Origin: Suilimivivens sp964458255
Lineage (GTDB): Bacteria > Bacillota > Clostridia > Lachnospirales > Lachnospiraceae
Assembly (NCBI GenBank): GCA_964458255.1
Contig: CAYWHY010000018.1
Location: forward strand, 1 to 26,108
Length of the DNA: 26,108 nucleotides
Direction of reading: 5' to 3'
The translations under genes and the position numbers were made by a program. The notes under the pieces are model-generated. The model saw only the letters and a program-made list of their open reading frames with translations, had not been told where the DNA came from and searched no databases. This document shows positions 16,143-23,636 of this stretch, one piece after another (the stretch's first letter is position 1; each line of letters begins with the position of its first letter).

Positions 16143-16971
16143 AATTTTGAACCTCCTCTATAATATTGTTGGGGGTGGAAGCCCCCGCAGTAATTCCCAC
16201 TGAAACGGCCGTTTTAGGCAGTTCTAAATGCAAGTCTTCCAGTGTTTGTATAAAATATGTGGATGGGCACTTCTCACTACAGATTTCGTAAAGCTTCCCG
16301 GTATTGGAACTGTGCTTACCACCTATTATTATCATAGCATCAACGCTAGCTGCAATTTTGCCTGCTTCCGTCTGTCTTTCTTCTGTTGCATTACAGATAG
16401 TATTTACAACATTAACATTGTAACCTTTTTTCTGAAAAATTTCAACTAATTCTTTAAATTTGTTGTAGTTAAATGTCGTCTGGGATACAATACATACGGA
16501 TTGTCCCTTATCCGGCACAAATATTTCTGCTTCCTGAACTGACTCAATCACGGTTGCGGGCGTAACAGACCAGCCCATAATGCCCTCTACCTCCGGATGT
16601 CCTGCATTGCCGATAATGACGATTTTTTTACCTTCCGTACTCTCTTTTTCCACAATTTTGTGAATTCTTTTTACAAAAGGGCAGGTGGCATCCACGCATT
16701 CAAGTCCTTTTTCTTCTATTAAATCATATATTTTTTTCGGCACACCGTGGGAGCGGATTACAATAGTTCCCTCTTTCAGTGCAGCAAGCTCCTCTTCCGT
16801 TTCTATTACGGAAACACCCTTTTCTTCCAAATCCTTAACAACCTCCTCATTATGGATAATGGGACCGAAGGTATATATTTTTTTATCGGAGCCCGTCTGC
16901 TCATATACCTTTTCAACAGCACGCTTTACGCCAAAACAAAATCCTGCACTTTTTGCGAGAACTACTTTCAT
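16123..16971 (-). CDS. ispH: 4-hydroxy-3-methylbut-2-enyl diphosphate reductase
   Basis: Last enzyme of the non-mevalonate (MEP) isoprenoid pathway, 282 residues. It reduces HMBPP to IPP and DMAPP using a [4Fe-4S] cluster. The three cluster cysteines are Cys12 (AGFCFGVKRAV), Cys97 (DATCPFVKRIH) and Cys193 (NTICNATEERQ). Conserved histidines are His40 (IIHNEEVV), His75 (SHGVP) and His125 (GNAGHPEVEG), with Glu127, and SSNT is also present. It starts 3 bp after the cmk stop, with AAGGAG before the ATG. In many Clostridia, IspH and S1 are one fused protein; here they are separate overlapping reading frames. Confidence 0.97.
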   Translation of the reverse strand: MKVVLAKSAGFCFGVKRAVEKVYEQTGSDKKIYTFGPIIHNEEVVKDLEEKGVSVIETEEELAALKEGTIVIRSHGVPKKIYDLIEEKGLECVDATCPFVKRIHKIVEKESTEGKKIVIIGNAGHPEVEGIMGWSVTPATVIESVQEAEIFVPDKGQSVCIVSQTTFNYNKFKELVEIFQKKGYNVNVVNTICNATEERQTEAGKIAASVDAMIIIGGKHSSNTGKLYEICSEKCPSTYFIQTLEDLHLELPKTAVSVGITAGASTPNNIIEEVQNYVRINF

Positions 16972-16974
16972 AAA

Positions 16975-17634
16975 CTACTCCTTACACAAACTCATAATTG
17001 TCTCAGCCACTTCATCAACCGTCATATCGGAAGAATCCACTAAAACGGCATCTTCTGCCTGACGAAGGGGTGAAATCTCACGGTTCATATCCTGTTCATC
17101 CCGCTTTATGATATCTTCCTCTATTTTGTCTATCTCACAGTTTTCCCCTTTTGCCATAAGCTCATCACAACGACGTTTCGCACGTACTTTCGCACTTGCC
17201 GTCAAATATACTTTTACATCGGCATCCGGCAATACACAGGTACCGATATCTCTTCCGTCCATTACTACATTTGTTTTAGCTGCAAGTTCTTTCTGCAATG
17301 CTGTAATACGTTCACGTACCTTAACATACTTACTGGTAGTTGATGCCATATTTCCCACTTCTTCCGTTCGAATCACACCATTTACATTTTTGCCGTTTAA
17401 CAATACTATCTGTTCCCCATTTTCATAGCAAATGGCAATATCAGCCTCTACACATTTCTTTTCTACGGCAACCGCATCTTCCGCATCTACGCCTTCTATG
17501 AGAATAAAATATGCCATGGCACGGTACATGGCTCCCGTATCCACATAAATAAATCCTTTTTCTTTTGCCACTCTTTTGGCAATTGTACTCTTACCCGCAC
17601 CGGCAGGTCCGTCTATTGCAATCTGATAGCTCAT
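16975..17634 (-). CDS. cmk: Cytidylate kinase
   Basis: Phosphorylates CMP and dCMP for pyrimidine nucleotide supply, 219 residues, normal for the family. The P-loop DGPAGAGKST spans residues 8-17. YVDTGAMYRAMAY (CMP site), GRDIGTCVLPDADVKVYLTA and the lid region RDEQDMNRE with SPL and DSS are all typical. The ATG at 17634 is chosen because AGGAGA lies eight bases upstream; the ORF could extend into the flavoprotein gene. The cmk-ispH-rpsA order is common in Firmicutes. Confidence 0.97.
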   Translation of the reverse strand: MSYQIAIDGPAGAGKSTIAKRVAKEKGFIYVDTGAMYRAMAYFILIEGVDAEDAVAVEKKCVEADIAICYENGEQIVLLNGKNVNGVIRTEEVGNMASTTSKYVKVRERITALQKELAAKTNVVMDGRDIGTCVLPDADVKVYLTASAKVRAKRRCDELMAKGENCEIDKIEEDIIKRDEQDMNREISPLRQAEDAVLVDSSDMTVDEVAETIMSLCKE

Positions 17635-17677
17635 TTTTGTTTCTCCTGCATCTGATTTTTGTATTCTTTTTCCAATT

Positions 17678-18925
17678 TTAATCCTCTGCTGCACTTACGC
17701 CTGCCAGATAACCGGTAGACCATGCAATCTGCAGATTAAAGCCTCCCGTAACAGCATCTAAATCAAGTACTTCTCCCGCAAAATACAAATCCTTTACAAG
17801 CTTCGATTCCATGGTGGAAGGATTTACTTCTTTTACATGGACACCGCCCTGGGTTATGATAGCTTCTTTCAAATCCCGTGTTCCCGTTACCTGCATGGTC
17901 AGATTTTTGAGCAAATTCGCCAGTCCGGTTCTCTCTTCCCTGGTAATTTCATTCACCTTTTTTTCGGCGGAAATTTCGGATAACTTTATGATAACAGGTA
18001 TCATCCCGGAAGGCAACAATCCGTCCAAACTGTTTTTAAACTGTTTGTTTTTATTTTCTTCAAAATCACGCAAAATACGTTTATCCAACTGTTCTTTTGT
18101 AAGAGCAGGCTTTAAATCGATACTTAATGTTACCGATTGTCCCCAATACTTTTTGACATAATGACTGCTCGCACTTAAAATAAGAGGACCGCTGACCCCG
18201 AAATGGGTAAACAGCATTTCTCCAAATCCCTCGTATATTTTCTTTTTGCCGCTTTGCAAAACAACTGACACATTTTTTAATGCCAGTCCCTGCATCTGCA
18301 TGCACCAGCTTTCTTTAATTGTAAAAGGAACCAGTGCCGGCTTTATTTCTTTAATCGTATGACCTGTTTTTTTTGCGAAGGCATATCCGTCTCCGGTAGC
18401 ACCTGTTGCTTCATAGGACTTGCCTCCGGTAGCAACAATCACCTTATCGGCATATATTTTACTTCCATCATAAAGCAGTACTCCTGTCACCTTCTGCCTG
18501 TCCTCTTCCTCAGACACAAGAAGTTCTTTCACCTTAGTGTGCAGGTGCACTTCCACATGCTCTTGTGCCATTTTGCGGTTTAACGCGGCAATCACGTCCG
18601 AAGAATGGTCCGATACAGGGAAAATCCGCTCTCCTCGCTCTTCCTTGCACTTACACCCTGCTTCCTCGAAAAAGCGGATAACTGCCTGATTATCCATCCG
18701 GTAAAAAGCACTGTACAAAAACTTGCCGTTACTGATTATATTATCAAAAAACTTTTCGCCTTCACAGGCATTCGTAATGTTACATCTGCCCTTACCGGTA
18801 ATGAAAACTTTCTTTCCGGTCTTTTCATTCTGCTCAAGCAGTGTCACCGCTGCACCACGTTCTGCCGCAGCAACAGCCGCCATCATACCGGCTGCTCCCC
18901 CACCGATTATTATAATAGTCTTCAT
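17678..18925 (-). CDS. HI0933-like FAD-dependent oxidoreductase
   Basis: Predicted flavoprotein of the HI0933/YhiN (BaiN-like) family, 415 residues. An N-terminal Rossmann dinucleotide motif IIIIGGGAAGMMAA binds FAD, then come ITGKGRCNITNAC, ATGGKSYEATGATGDGY and the C-terminal FAD-contact segment YFAGEVLDLDAVTGGFNLQIAWSTG (both quoted in part). The reaction is generally uncharacterised in this family. The start at 18925 matches the usual MKTIIIIGGG opening, although its Shine-Dalgarno site is poor. It starts 34 bp after the RpiR gene stop. Cmk follows by 43 bp. Confidence 0.92.
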   Translation of the reverse strand: MKTIIIIGGGAAGMMAAVAAAERGAAVTLLEQNEKTGKKVFITGKGRCNITNACEGEKFFDNIISNGKFLYSAFYRMDNQAVIRFFEEAGCKCKEERGERIFPVSDHSSDVIAALNRKMAQEHVEVHLHTKVKELLVSEEEDRQKVTGVLLYDGSKIYADKVIVATGGKSYEATGATGDGYAFAKKTGHTIKEIKPALVPFTIKESWCMQMQGLALKNVSVVLQSGKKKIYEGFGEMLFTHFGVSGPLILSASSHYVKKYWGQSVTLSIDLKPALTKEQLDKRILRDFEENKNKQFKNSLDGLLPSGMIPVIIKLSEISAEKKVNEITREERTGLANLLKNLTMQVTGTRDLKEAIITQGGVHVKEVNPSTMESKLVKDLYFAGEVLDLDAVTGGFNLQIAWSTGYLAGVSAAED

Positions 18926-18959
18926 CCTTAAGAACGCTGCCTTTCTACTGTCATTCCTG

Positions 18960-19889
18960 TCAATTTTCGTCTGATTTCATAAGCGGATAATTCAACATCG
19001 GTTCTTCATCAATAAAGTTAATTTCATCATTTAAATAAACCTGGTAATTATTCCAAACCTCTTCCAAGGTCTCCAGATTATTTTTTACTGTCTCAGGCTG
19101 CTTTAAGCAAAGCGCTACTACCAGTGCATTAATTACACTTAAAGGTGCCACAAGAGAGTCTACGATGGAAACCATGTCACTTCTTGCAAGCAGATTACAG
19201 GAAGAGTATAAATTCATGGGCGAATGAATGCTGTCTGTAACAGTAATTACCTTTGCATTTCTGTCATTGGCAAATTCCATGGCTTTTAAGGTTCTCATGG
19301 AATATCTCGGGAAGCTGATGCCGATAATGGCATCTTTGGCTCCGATGCGGATCATCTGTTCAAACATTTCTGTTACACTTGTTGTTTTCACAAGCACAAC
19401 ATTGCCTCTTATCATATTTAAATAAAAATGTAAAAAATCAGCTAACGGTTCGCAGCTTCTCACGCCCACAAGATAAACCGTTTCTGCTTCCAGTATGATG
19501 TCCACCGCTGCTTCAAAGGCAACCGGATCCAAATTAACAAGCGTATCCTGTATCTTTTCAATATCAGCATTCAATACGGAATTTAAAATTTCAGACTGGG
19601 TACTTTTCCCATACTTGGCATCTATCTTCTGCATGGAATTAAGCTTATTTTTGACCCAGCCCTCCAAGGCCTTTTGAAATTCCGGATATCCGTCATAACC
19701 AAGCCCCGTTGCAAAACGTACCACGGTAGACTCGCTGACACCTACCGTCTCTCCAAGCTTTGCCGCAGTCATAAATACAGCCTGATCATAATGATCCGAA
19801 ATATAAGCGGCAATTGCTTTATGGCCCTTACTCATTTTCATATATTTATCATTCATCCGAGTGATAATATCGTATTCCTGCTGTTCCAT
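18960..19889 (-). CDS. RpiR/MurR-family transcriptional regulator (HTH + SIS)
   Basis: Predicted sugar-phosphate-responsive DNA-binding regulator, 309 residues. The helix-turn-helix lies at about 37-62 (AAKLGETVGVSESTVVRFATGLGY). A sugar isomerase (SIS) domain covers about 130-260, with VGVRSCEPLADFLHFYL and GISFPRYSMRTLKAMEFA. RpiR regulators usually control carbon-source or cell-wall sugar genes; none is adjacent, so the target is unknown. GAGGAAGAGGG precedes the start. It lies 16 bp after the TetR gene and 34 bp before the flavoprotein gene, in an apparent operon. Confidence 0.94.
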   Translation of the reverse strand: MEQQEYDIITRMNDKYMKMSKGHKAIAAYISDHYDQAVFMTAAKLGETVGVSESTVVRFATGLGYDGYPEFQKALEGWVKNKLNSMQKIDAKYGKSTQSEILNSVLNADIEKIQDTLVNLDPVAFEAAVDIILEAETVYLVGVRSCEPLADFLHFYLNMIRGNVVLVKTTSVTEMFEQMIRIGAKDAIIGISFPRYSMRTLKAMEFANDRNAKVITVTDSIHSPMNLYSSCNLLARSDMVSIVDSLVAPLSVINALVVALCLKQPETVKNNLETLEEVWNNYQVYLNDEINFIDEEPMLNYPLMKSDEN

Positions 19890-19905
19890 CCCTCTTCCTC
19901 TTTCT

Positions 19906-20451
19906 TTACCTGAATGCCTGATAAGAATCTTTTAACATTCCTACAGTCTCATCATCCGACAAATCATAATCTCCTGTAAGCGTCATACAGGCAGCCCCAT
20001 GAATAAAAATCCACATCTTCATAAATAAGTTGCCCGCATCACGACATCCTTGGGAAGCGGCTGTCTGAATTTCCTTACTGACATACCCTTCGTTGCCGTT
20101 TACCAAATCATACATACTTCTTCCGAAGCGTTGCTCAGATAAAAAGATAAACTGAAATAATCTCTTATGTTCTTCCGCAAACTTGATATAAACAAATCCC
20201 AAATGCACAAACGGAGTAACCGTCACTCTTTGGAATTTTTGATAATATTCCTGAAAAAAATCACAAGCTTTTCCAAATAACTCTTCAATCAATTCCTCCA
20301 TATTTTTGTAAATACGGAAAATCGGCTGTGTAGAGCACCCCGCCTTAGCCGCCAGTTTTCTGGCCGTCACCTGTTCTATGCCTTCTTCCTGCAAAATACA
20401 AAAAGCTGCATTTATAATGTCATCTCTGGTAATGGATTCTTTTCTTGCCAT
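19906..20451 (-). CDS. TetR/AcrR-family transcriptional regulator
   Basis: 181-residue one-component regulator. The N-terminal helix-turn-helix is clear (ITRDDIINAAFCILQEEG, then VTARKLAAKAGCSTQPIFRIYKN in part), with the YxxF-type end changed to IFRIYKN. The C-terminal ligand domain has a WHG-like (TetR_C) composition, with a MKMWIFIHGAACM helix. The ATG at 20451 follows AGGGAGAAG; the ORF could extend further upstream but would lack a ribosome site. It reads leftward from the shared promoter region with the GNAT gene and probably autoregulates through the palindrome at 20481-20494. Its ligand is unknown. Confidence 0.93.
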   Translation of the reverse strand: MARKESITRDDIINAAFCILQEEGIEQVTARKLAAKAGCSTQPIFRIYKNMEELIEELFGKACDFFQEYYQKFQRVTVTPFVHLGFVYIKFAEEHKRLFQFIFLSEQRFGRSMYDLVNGNEGYVSKEIQTAASQGCRDAGNLFMKMWIFIHGAACMTLTGDYDLSDDETVGMLKDSYQAFR

Positions 20452-20480
20452 ATGTGTCTTCTCCCTTTTGTCGCAATGTA

Positions 20481-20494
20481 ATAACAACTGTTAT
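20481..20494. promoter_or_regulatory. Candidate TetR operator palindrome
   Basis: A perfect hyphenated inverted repeat ATAACA-AC-TGTTAT lies 30 bases before the TetR start and directly after the predicted -10 on the minus strand, around the expected transcription start. That is a standard position for autorepression. Confidence 0.5.
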
Positions 20495-20497
20495 CAG

Positions 20498-20524
20498 TTT
20501 ATAATGTTTTTTATTTTATGTCAA
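20498..20524 (-). promoter_or_regulatory. Promoter for the TetR-led operon
   Basis: On the minus strand a perfect TTGACA (20519-20524), a 15-base spacer and TATAAA (20498-20503) are visible. The short spacer suggests it may need an alternative -10 or regulation. It stands back to back with the GNAT gene promoter. Confidence 0.55.
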
Positions 20525-20537
20525 CAAGCAAAAAAAA

Positions 20538-20566
20538 TTGACATTTATGCTTTTCGAAAGTATGCT
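20538..20566 (+). promoter_or_regulatory. Promoter for the GNAT gene
   Basis: On the plus strand TTGACA (20538-20543), a 17-base spacer and TATGCT (20561-20566) form a strong sigma-A pair about 36 bases before the GNAT start at 20602. Confidence 0.65.
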
Positions 20567-20601
20567 TTTTTTATTCGTTGTTTTAGGAGGATTAAGACCA
20601 A

Positions 20602-21117
20602 ATGGAATTTCAGATAAAAAAAGCAGAACCCGAACAATATGAAACTGTTATTTCACTTATTCGGAATGTACATGATACAATGCCTCAAAAAGAGTGGTTT
20701 ATCATTGACAATGCAGATGATACCAAAATGATTTTAACAGCGGGTATCGGTACTGCATATATTGCCATTTGCCAGAACAATAAAGAAATTGCAGGAATAC
20801 TCATAACTGTCATACCCGGAAATTCTCCCGACAATCTCGGAAAGGACATAGAACTCCCCAAACATGAATTAACAAAAGTTGTTCATATGGACTCTGTCGC
20901 TGTTCTGCCGGCTTATCGCGGTCATCATTTATACCAAAAATTAGTGCTTGCTGCTGAAGCAGATTTGGTTTCTTCCGGGTATCACTATCTTTGTTGCACT
21001 ATTCATCCTGAAAATCAATACAGTATGAACAATGCCCATCTGCTTGGATATAAAGTCATGAAGGTCTGTGAAAAATACGGCAGATATTTACGGGCTGTTC
21101 TGATGAAAGAAATCTAA
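20602..21117 (+). CDS. GNAT-family N-acetyltransferase
   Basis: Predicted acetyl-CoA-dependent acyltransferase, 171 residues. The core GNAT motif A is VHMDSVAVLPAYRGHHLYQKLVLAA (quoted in part; around residues 94-118), with the pyrophosphate-binding stretch YRGHHLYQK near 105-113. The substrate is unknown. AGGAGG lies nine to ten bases before the ATG. It diverges from the TetR gene across a compact promoter region and may be its regulatory target. It overlaps the convergent NYN gene by 4 bp, sharing stop-codon bases. Confidence 0.9.
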   Translation: MEFQIKKAEPEQYETVISLIRNVHDTMPQKEWFIIDNADDTKMILTAGIGTAYIAICQNNKEIAGILITVIPGNSPDNLGKDIELPKHELTKVVHMDSVAVLPAYRGHHLYQKLVLAAEADLVSSGYHYLCCTIHPENQYSMNNAHLLGYKVMKVCEKYGRYLRAVLMKEI

Positions 21118-22043
21118 CCCTGTCTTCTGGCTTTTTTTCTGTTATGTCCGTCTTCAAAAGTCTCCACTCCATCAAGGCTTTGTACAAATTTGGAAAACTG
21201 GCTGTATCCAAAATCTTTTACATTAAAATAGCTGTATTTTCCATGTACCAAATTACTCAATTCGCTGAAACCGATGCCGCTTTGACCGGATGACCAGATT
21301 ACAGTTTTAACATACTCTCTGATTTCCTGTCTGGAATTTTCATTATCCTTTAAGGAAACGGTAATCACATTCTGATGCTTGTCTAAAAGAAACAGTCCCG
21401 AGTCTTCCACAAATCTGGAAAGCAGGCTGTAGCCATAGCTTCTTACGTCAAAATCAGGATACATATTTACCAAACGGTTACCAATTGCTGCAAGTTCTAC
21501 GCTCTTGCCAGTATTTTCATACTCTGCGATAATATTTGTTATTGCAGAATAAATTACTTCCCTGCTGATAGTATTGTCCTGTTTTTCCTTATTTTCAGCG
21601 GTATCCTCCTGATTGCCAAGATTTTCAAGACTAATAAATCTGGTACAGGCAACACGAAAAGCACGAGGTGTTTTTTCTTCCCCCATGCCGATTACTTCCA
21701 TACCAGACTCTCTTAAACGACTGGCCAAACGCGTAAAATCACTGTCGCTGGATACCACACAAAACCCTTCTATGTTTCCCGCATACAAAATATCCATGGC
21801 ATCAATAATCAACGCGGAATCTGTTGCATTTTTCCCGACAGTATTGCTGAACTGCTGAATCGGAGTCAATGAATATTTAAGGAGTTTTTCTCTCCATTTT
21901 GCAGCATGGGTGCTGGTCCAGTCCCCATAGATTCTTTTGTAAGTAGTGATTCCATATGTAGAAAGTTCTTCCAGAATATCACCAATATATTTTGCTGAAA
22001 TATTATCCGCATCAATTAAAAGTGCAAAACGCTTATTTTCCAT
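21114..22043 (-). CDS. NYN-domain (LabA/DUF88-like) protein with two LOTUS domains
   Basis: Predicted RNA-directed protein, 309 residues. The N-terminal NYN/PIN-like nuclease domain (about 5-140) has acidic sites Asp11 and Asp13 (LLIDADNIS), Asp75 (NATDSALIIDAMD) and Asp100/Asp102 (VVSSDSDFTRLASRLRESG). Two LOTUS/OST-HTH modules follow at about 161-220 and 240-297, ending in a basic tail (HNRKKARR). LOTUS domains bind RNA in other systems, and this architecture is known in bacteria, but its role is not settled. The GAGGG before the ATG is close. A hairpin-prone leader lies at 22074-22107, and the promoter candidate overlaps the OAD terminator. It overlaps the GNAT gene by 4 bp. Confidence 0.88.
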   Translation of the reverse strand: MENKRFALLIDADNISAKYIGDILEELSTYGITTYKRIYGDWTSTHAAKWREKLLKYSLTPIQQFSNTVGKNATDSALIIDAMDILYAGNIEGFCVVSSDSDFTRLASRLRESGMEVIGMGEEKTPRAFRVACTRFISLENLGNQEDTAENKEKQDNTISREVIYSAITNIIAEYENTGKSVELAAIGNRLVNMYPDFDVRSYGYSLLSRFVEDSGLFLLDKHQNVITVSLKDNENSRQEIREYVKTVIWSSGQSGIGFSELSNLVHGKYSYFNVKDFGYSQFSKFVQSLDGVETFEDGHNRKKARRQG

Positions 22044-22073
22044 TCCCTCTTCATCCCTATTAATTTTTTAGCA

Positions 22074-22107
22074 AGGCACAGCTTTGTCCGTAGCCGCCTG
22101 CGTGCCT
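22074..22107 (-). other. GC-rich hairpin in the leader of the NYN gene
   Basis: AGGCACAGC (22074-22082) and GCGTGCCT (22100-22107) can pair with one bulged base around a 17-base GC-rich loop, in otherwise AT-rich DNA. It lies about 30 bases before the NYN start on the transcript and has no U-run, so it is more likely leader structure than a terminator. Confidence 0.4.
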
Positions 22108-22118
22108 CATTACGAATA

Positions 22119-22147
22119 AGTATAACACATAAAAAACCCCCGTACAA
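22119..22147 (-). promoter_or_regulatory. Candidate promoter of the NYN gene inside the OAD terminator
   Basis: On the minus strand TTGTAC (22142-22147), a 17-base spacer and TATACT (22119-22124) are visible; the -10 is good, the -35 poor. The -35 box falls inside the OAD terminator hairpin. Confidence 0.4.
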
Positions 22148-22163
22148 ATCTTTTGTACGAGGG
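22131..22163 (-). terminator. Rho-independent terminator of the oxaloacetate decarboxylase operon
   Basis: The arms CCCCCGTACAAA (22137-22148) and TTTGTACGAGGG (22152-22163) pair with one mismatch around TCT, and on the minus strand a run of six T follows the hairpin (22131-22136). It lies 24 bases after the oadA stop codon. Confidence 0.9.
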
Positions 22164-22187
22164 CTTCTTTACAATTTCTATTTGATA

Positions 22188-23615
22188 TTAAACAGGATAT
22201 GCTGCATTCTTTGTGTCAGCCTGTGTCATATCAACCTTTTCCTGCTGAGCCTGACGATATTTAAAGAAGTCAGTTGCTACCTGAGGGAATAATGCATAGG
22301 ACAATACGTCTTCATCCTGCTGTTTCCATTCCTTCATTTCTGCCTCTAACTTATCCATTTCGTTTTCAAGTAAATCAGCGGGACGGCAAGTAATTCTTTC
22401 TTCACCGGGGATAACTTTGTCAATAACTTCCTGGCTCATAGGCTTAACTGTCTGTCCATATTCACCACGAAGAACTGCCTTAGTTTCCTTAGTTGCCATC
22501 TTATATCTTTCTCCCATAAGTACGTTAAATACAGCCTGTGTACCAACAATCTGTGAAGAAGGAGTAACAAGAGGGGGCTCACCTAAATCCTTACGAACTG
22601 CAGGAATTTCATTAAGTACGTCATAGTACTTATCTTCTGCATTCTGCTCTTTCAACTGGCTAACCATGTTGGAAAGCATACCACCGGGCACCTGATATAA
22701 CAGTGTCTTAATATCAACACCCATAACCTTAGGATTGAGAAGTCCGCTAGCGATACACTCATCTCTGTAAGGTCTGAAGTAATCAGCGATTTCCGCAAGA
22801 ATACCCTGATCATAACCTGTATCATAAGGAGTTCCCTTGAAAGTTTCGACCATAACTTCTGTAGCGGGCTGGGATGTACCAAGTGCAAAAGGTGAAATTG
22901 CACAGTCAATAACGTCAACACCTGCTTCTACAGCCTTAAGGTATGTCATACTTGCAACACCTGATGTGTAGTGTGTATGAAGCTGGATAGGAAGCTTCGT
23001 AGCTTCTTTCATAGCCTTAATTAACTCTGATGCTTTGTAAGGAACAAGAAGACCTGCCATATCCTTGATACAGATGGAATCTGCACCCATCTCTTCAATT
23101 TTCTTAGCCATATCTACCCAATATTCAAGGGTATAAGCATCACCTAAAGTATAGGAAAGTGCAACCTGGGCATGTCCTCTGCCTTCCTGAGCTTTAACTT
23201 TGTTTGTTGCGTTAACTGCTTCCTGTAAGTTTCTAAGGTCATTTAAGCAGTCAAAAATACGAATAATATCGATACCGTTTGCAATAGACTTCTCAACAAA
23301 GCTGTCCACAACGTCATCTGCGTAGGGTCTGTAACCTAAAATGTTCTGACCTCTGAAAAGCATCTGTAATTTTGTATTTTTAAATCCATCTCTTAACTTT
23401 CTGAGTCTCTCCCACGGATCTTCTTTTAAGAAACGAAGAGAAGCATCAAATGTTGCACCACCCCAGCATTCTACTGCGTGATAGCCAACTTTATCCATTT
23501 TTTCAACGATTGGAAGCATCATGTCGGTAGGCATTCTTGTTGCAATCAAAGACTGATGTGCATCACGAAGAACGGTTTCCATAATTCCAACCGGTTTTTT
23601 AACCTGATCTGCCAT
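22188..23615 (-). CDS. oadA: Oxaloacetate decarboxylase alpha subunit (carboxyltransferase)
   Basis: 475-residue carboxyltransferase that removes CO2 from oxaloacetate and loads it onto biotin. The pyruvate-carboxylase-like barrel is clear: ETVLRDAHQSL with metal-site Asp18, WGGATFDASLRFL (51-63), the carbamylated lysine Lys184 in CIKDMAGLL, and HTHYTSG with His213 and His215. The C-terminal biotin domain is absent because the carrier is a separate gene. An AAGGAGG site precedes the ATG at 23615. Last gene of the operon. The homologous 5S/pyruvate carboxylase B subunit is an alternative name, but the partner genes favour the Na+-pump decarboxylase. Confidence 0.95.
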   Translation of the reverse strand: MADQVKKPVGIMETVLRDAHQSLIATRMPTDMMLPIVEKMDKVGYHAVECWGGATFDASLRFLKEDPWERLRKLRDGFKNTKLQMLFRGQNILGYRPYADDVVDSFVEKSIANGIDIIRIFDCLNDLRNLQEAVNATNKVKAQEGRGHAQVALSYTLGDAYTLEYWVDMAKKIEEMGADSICIKDMAGLLVPYKASELIKAMKEATKLPIQLHTHYTSGVASMTYLKAVEAGVDVIDCAISPFALGTSQPATEVMVETFKGTPYDTGYDQGILAEIADYFRPYRDECIASGLLNPKVMGVDIKTLLYQVPGGMLSNMVSQLKEQNAEDKYYDVLNEIPAVRKDLGEPPLVTPSSQIVGTQAVFNVLMGERYKMATKETKAVLRGEYGQTVKPMSQEVIDKVIPGEERITCRPADLLENEMDKLEAEMKEWKQQDEDVLSYALFPQVATDFFKYRQAQQEKVDMTQADTKNAAYPV

Positions 23616-23636
23616 AATTTTATCCTCCTTAAAATA

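Noticed and set aside
16685..17062. Open frame opposite ispH and cmk
   Set aside because: It spans the junction of two solid genes on the opposite strand and has a low-complexity composition.
17678..18925. HI0933-like gene named as BaiN of bile acid metabolism
   Set aside because: Sequence alone shows only the family; no other bile-acid genes are present, so the specific name was not used.
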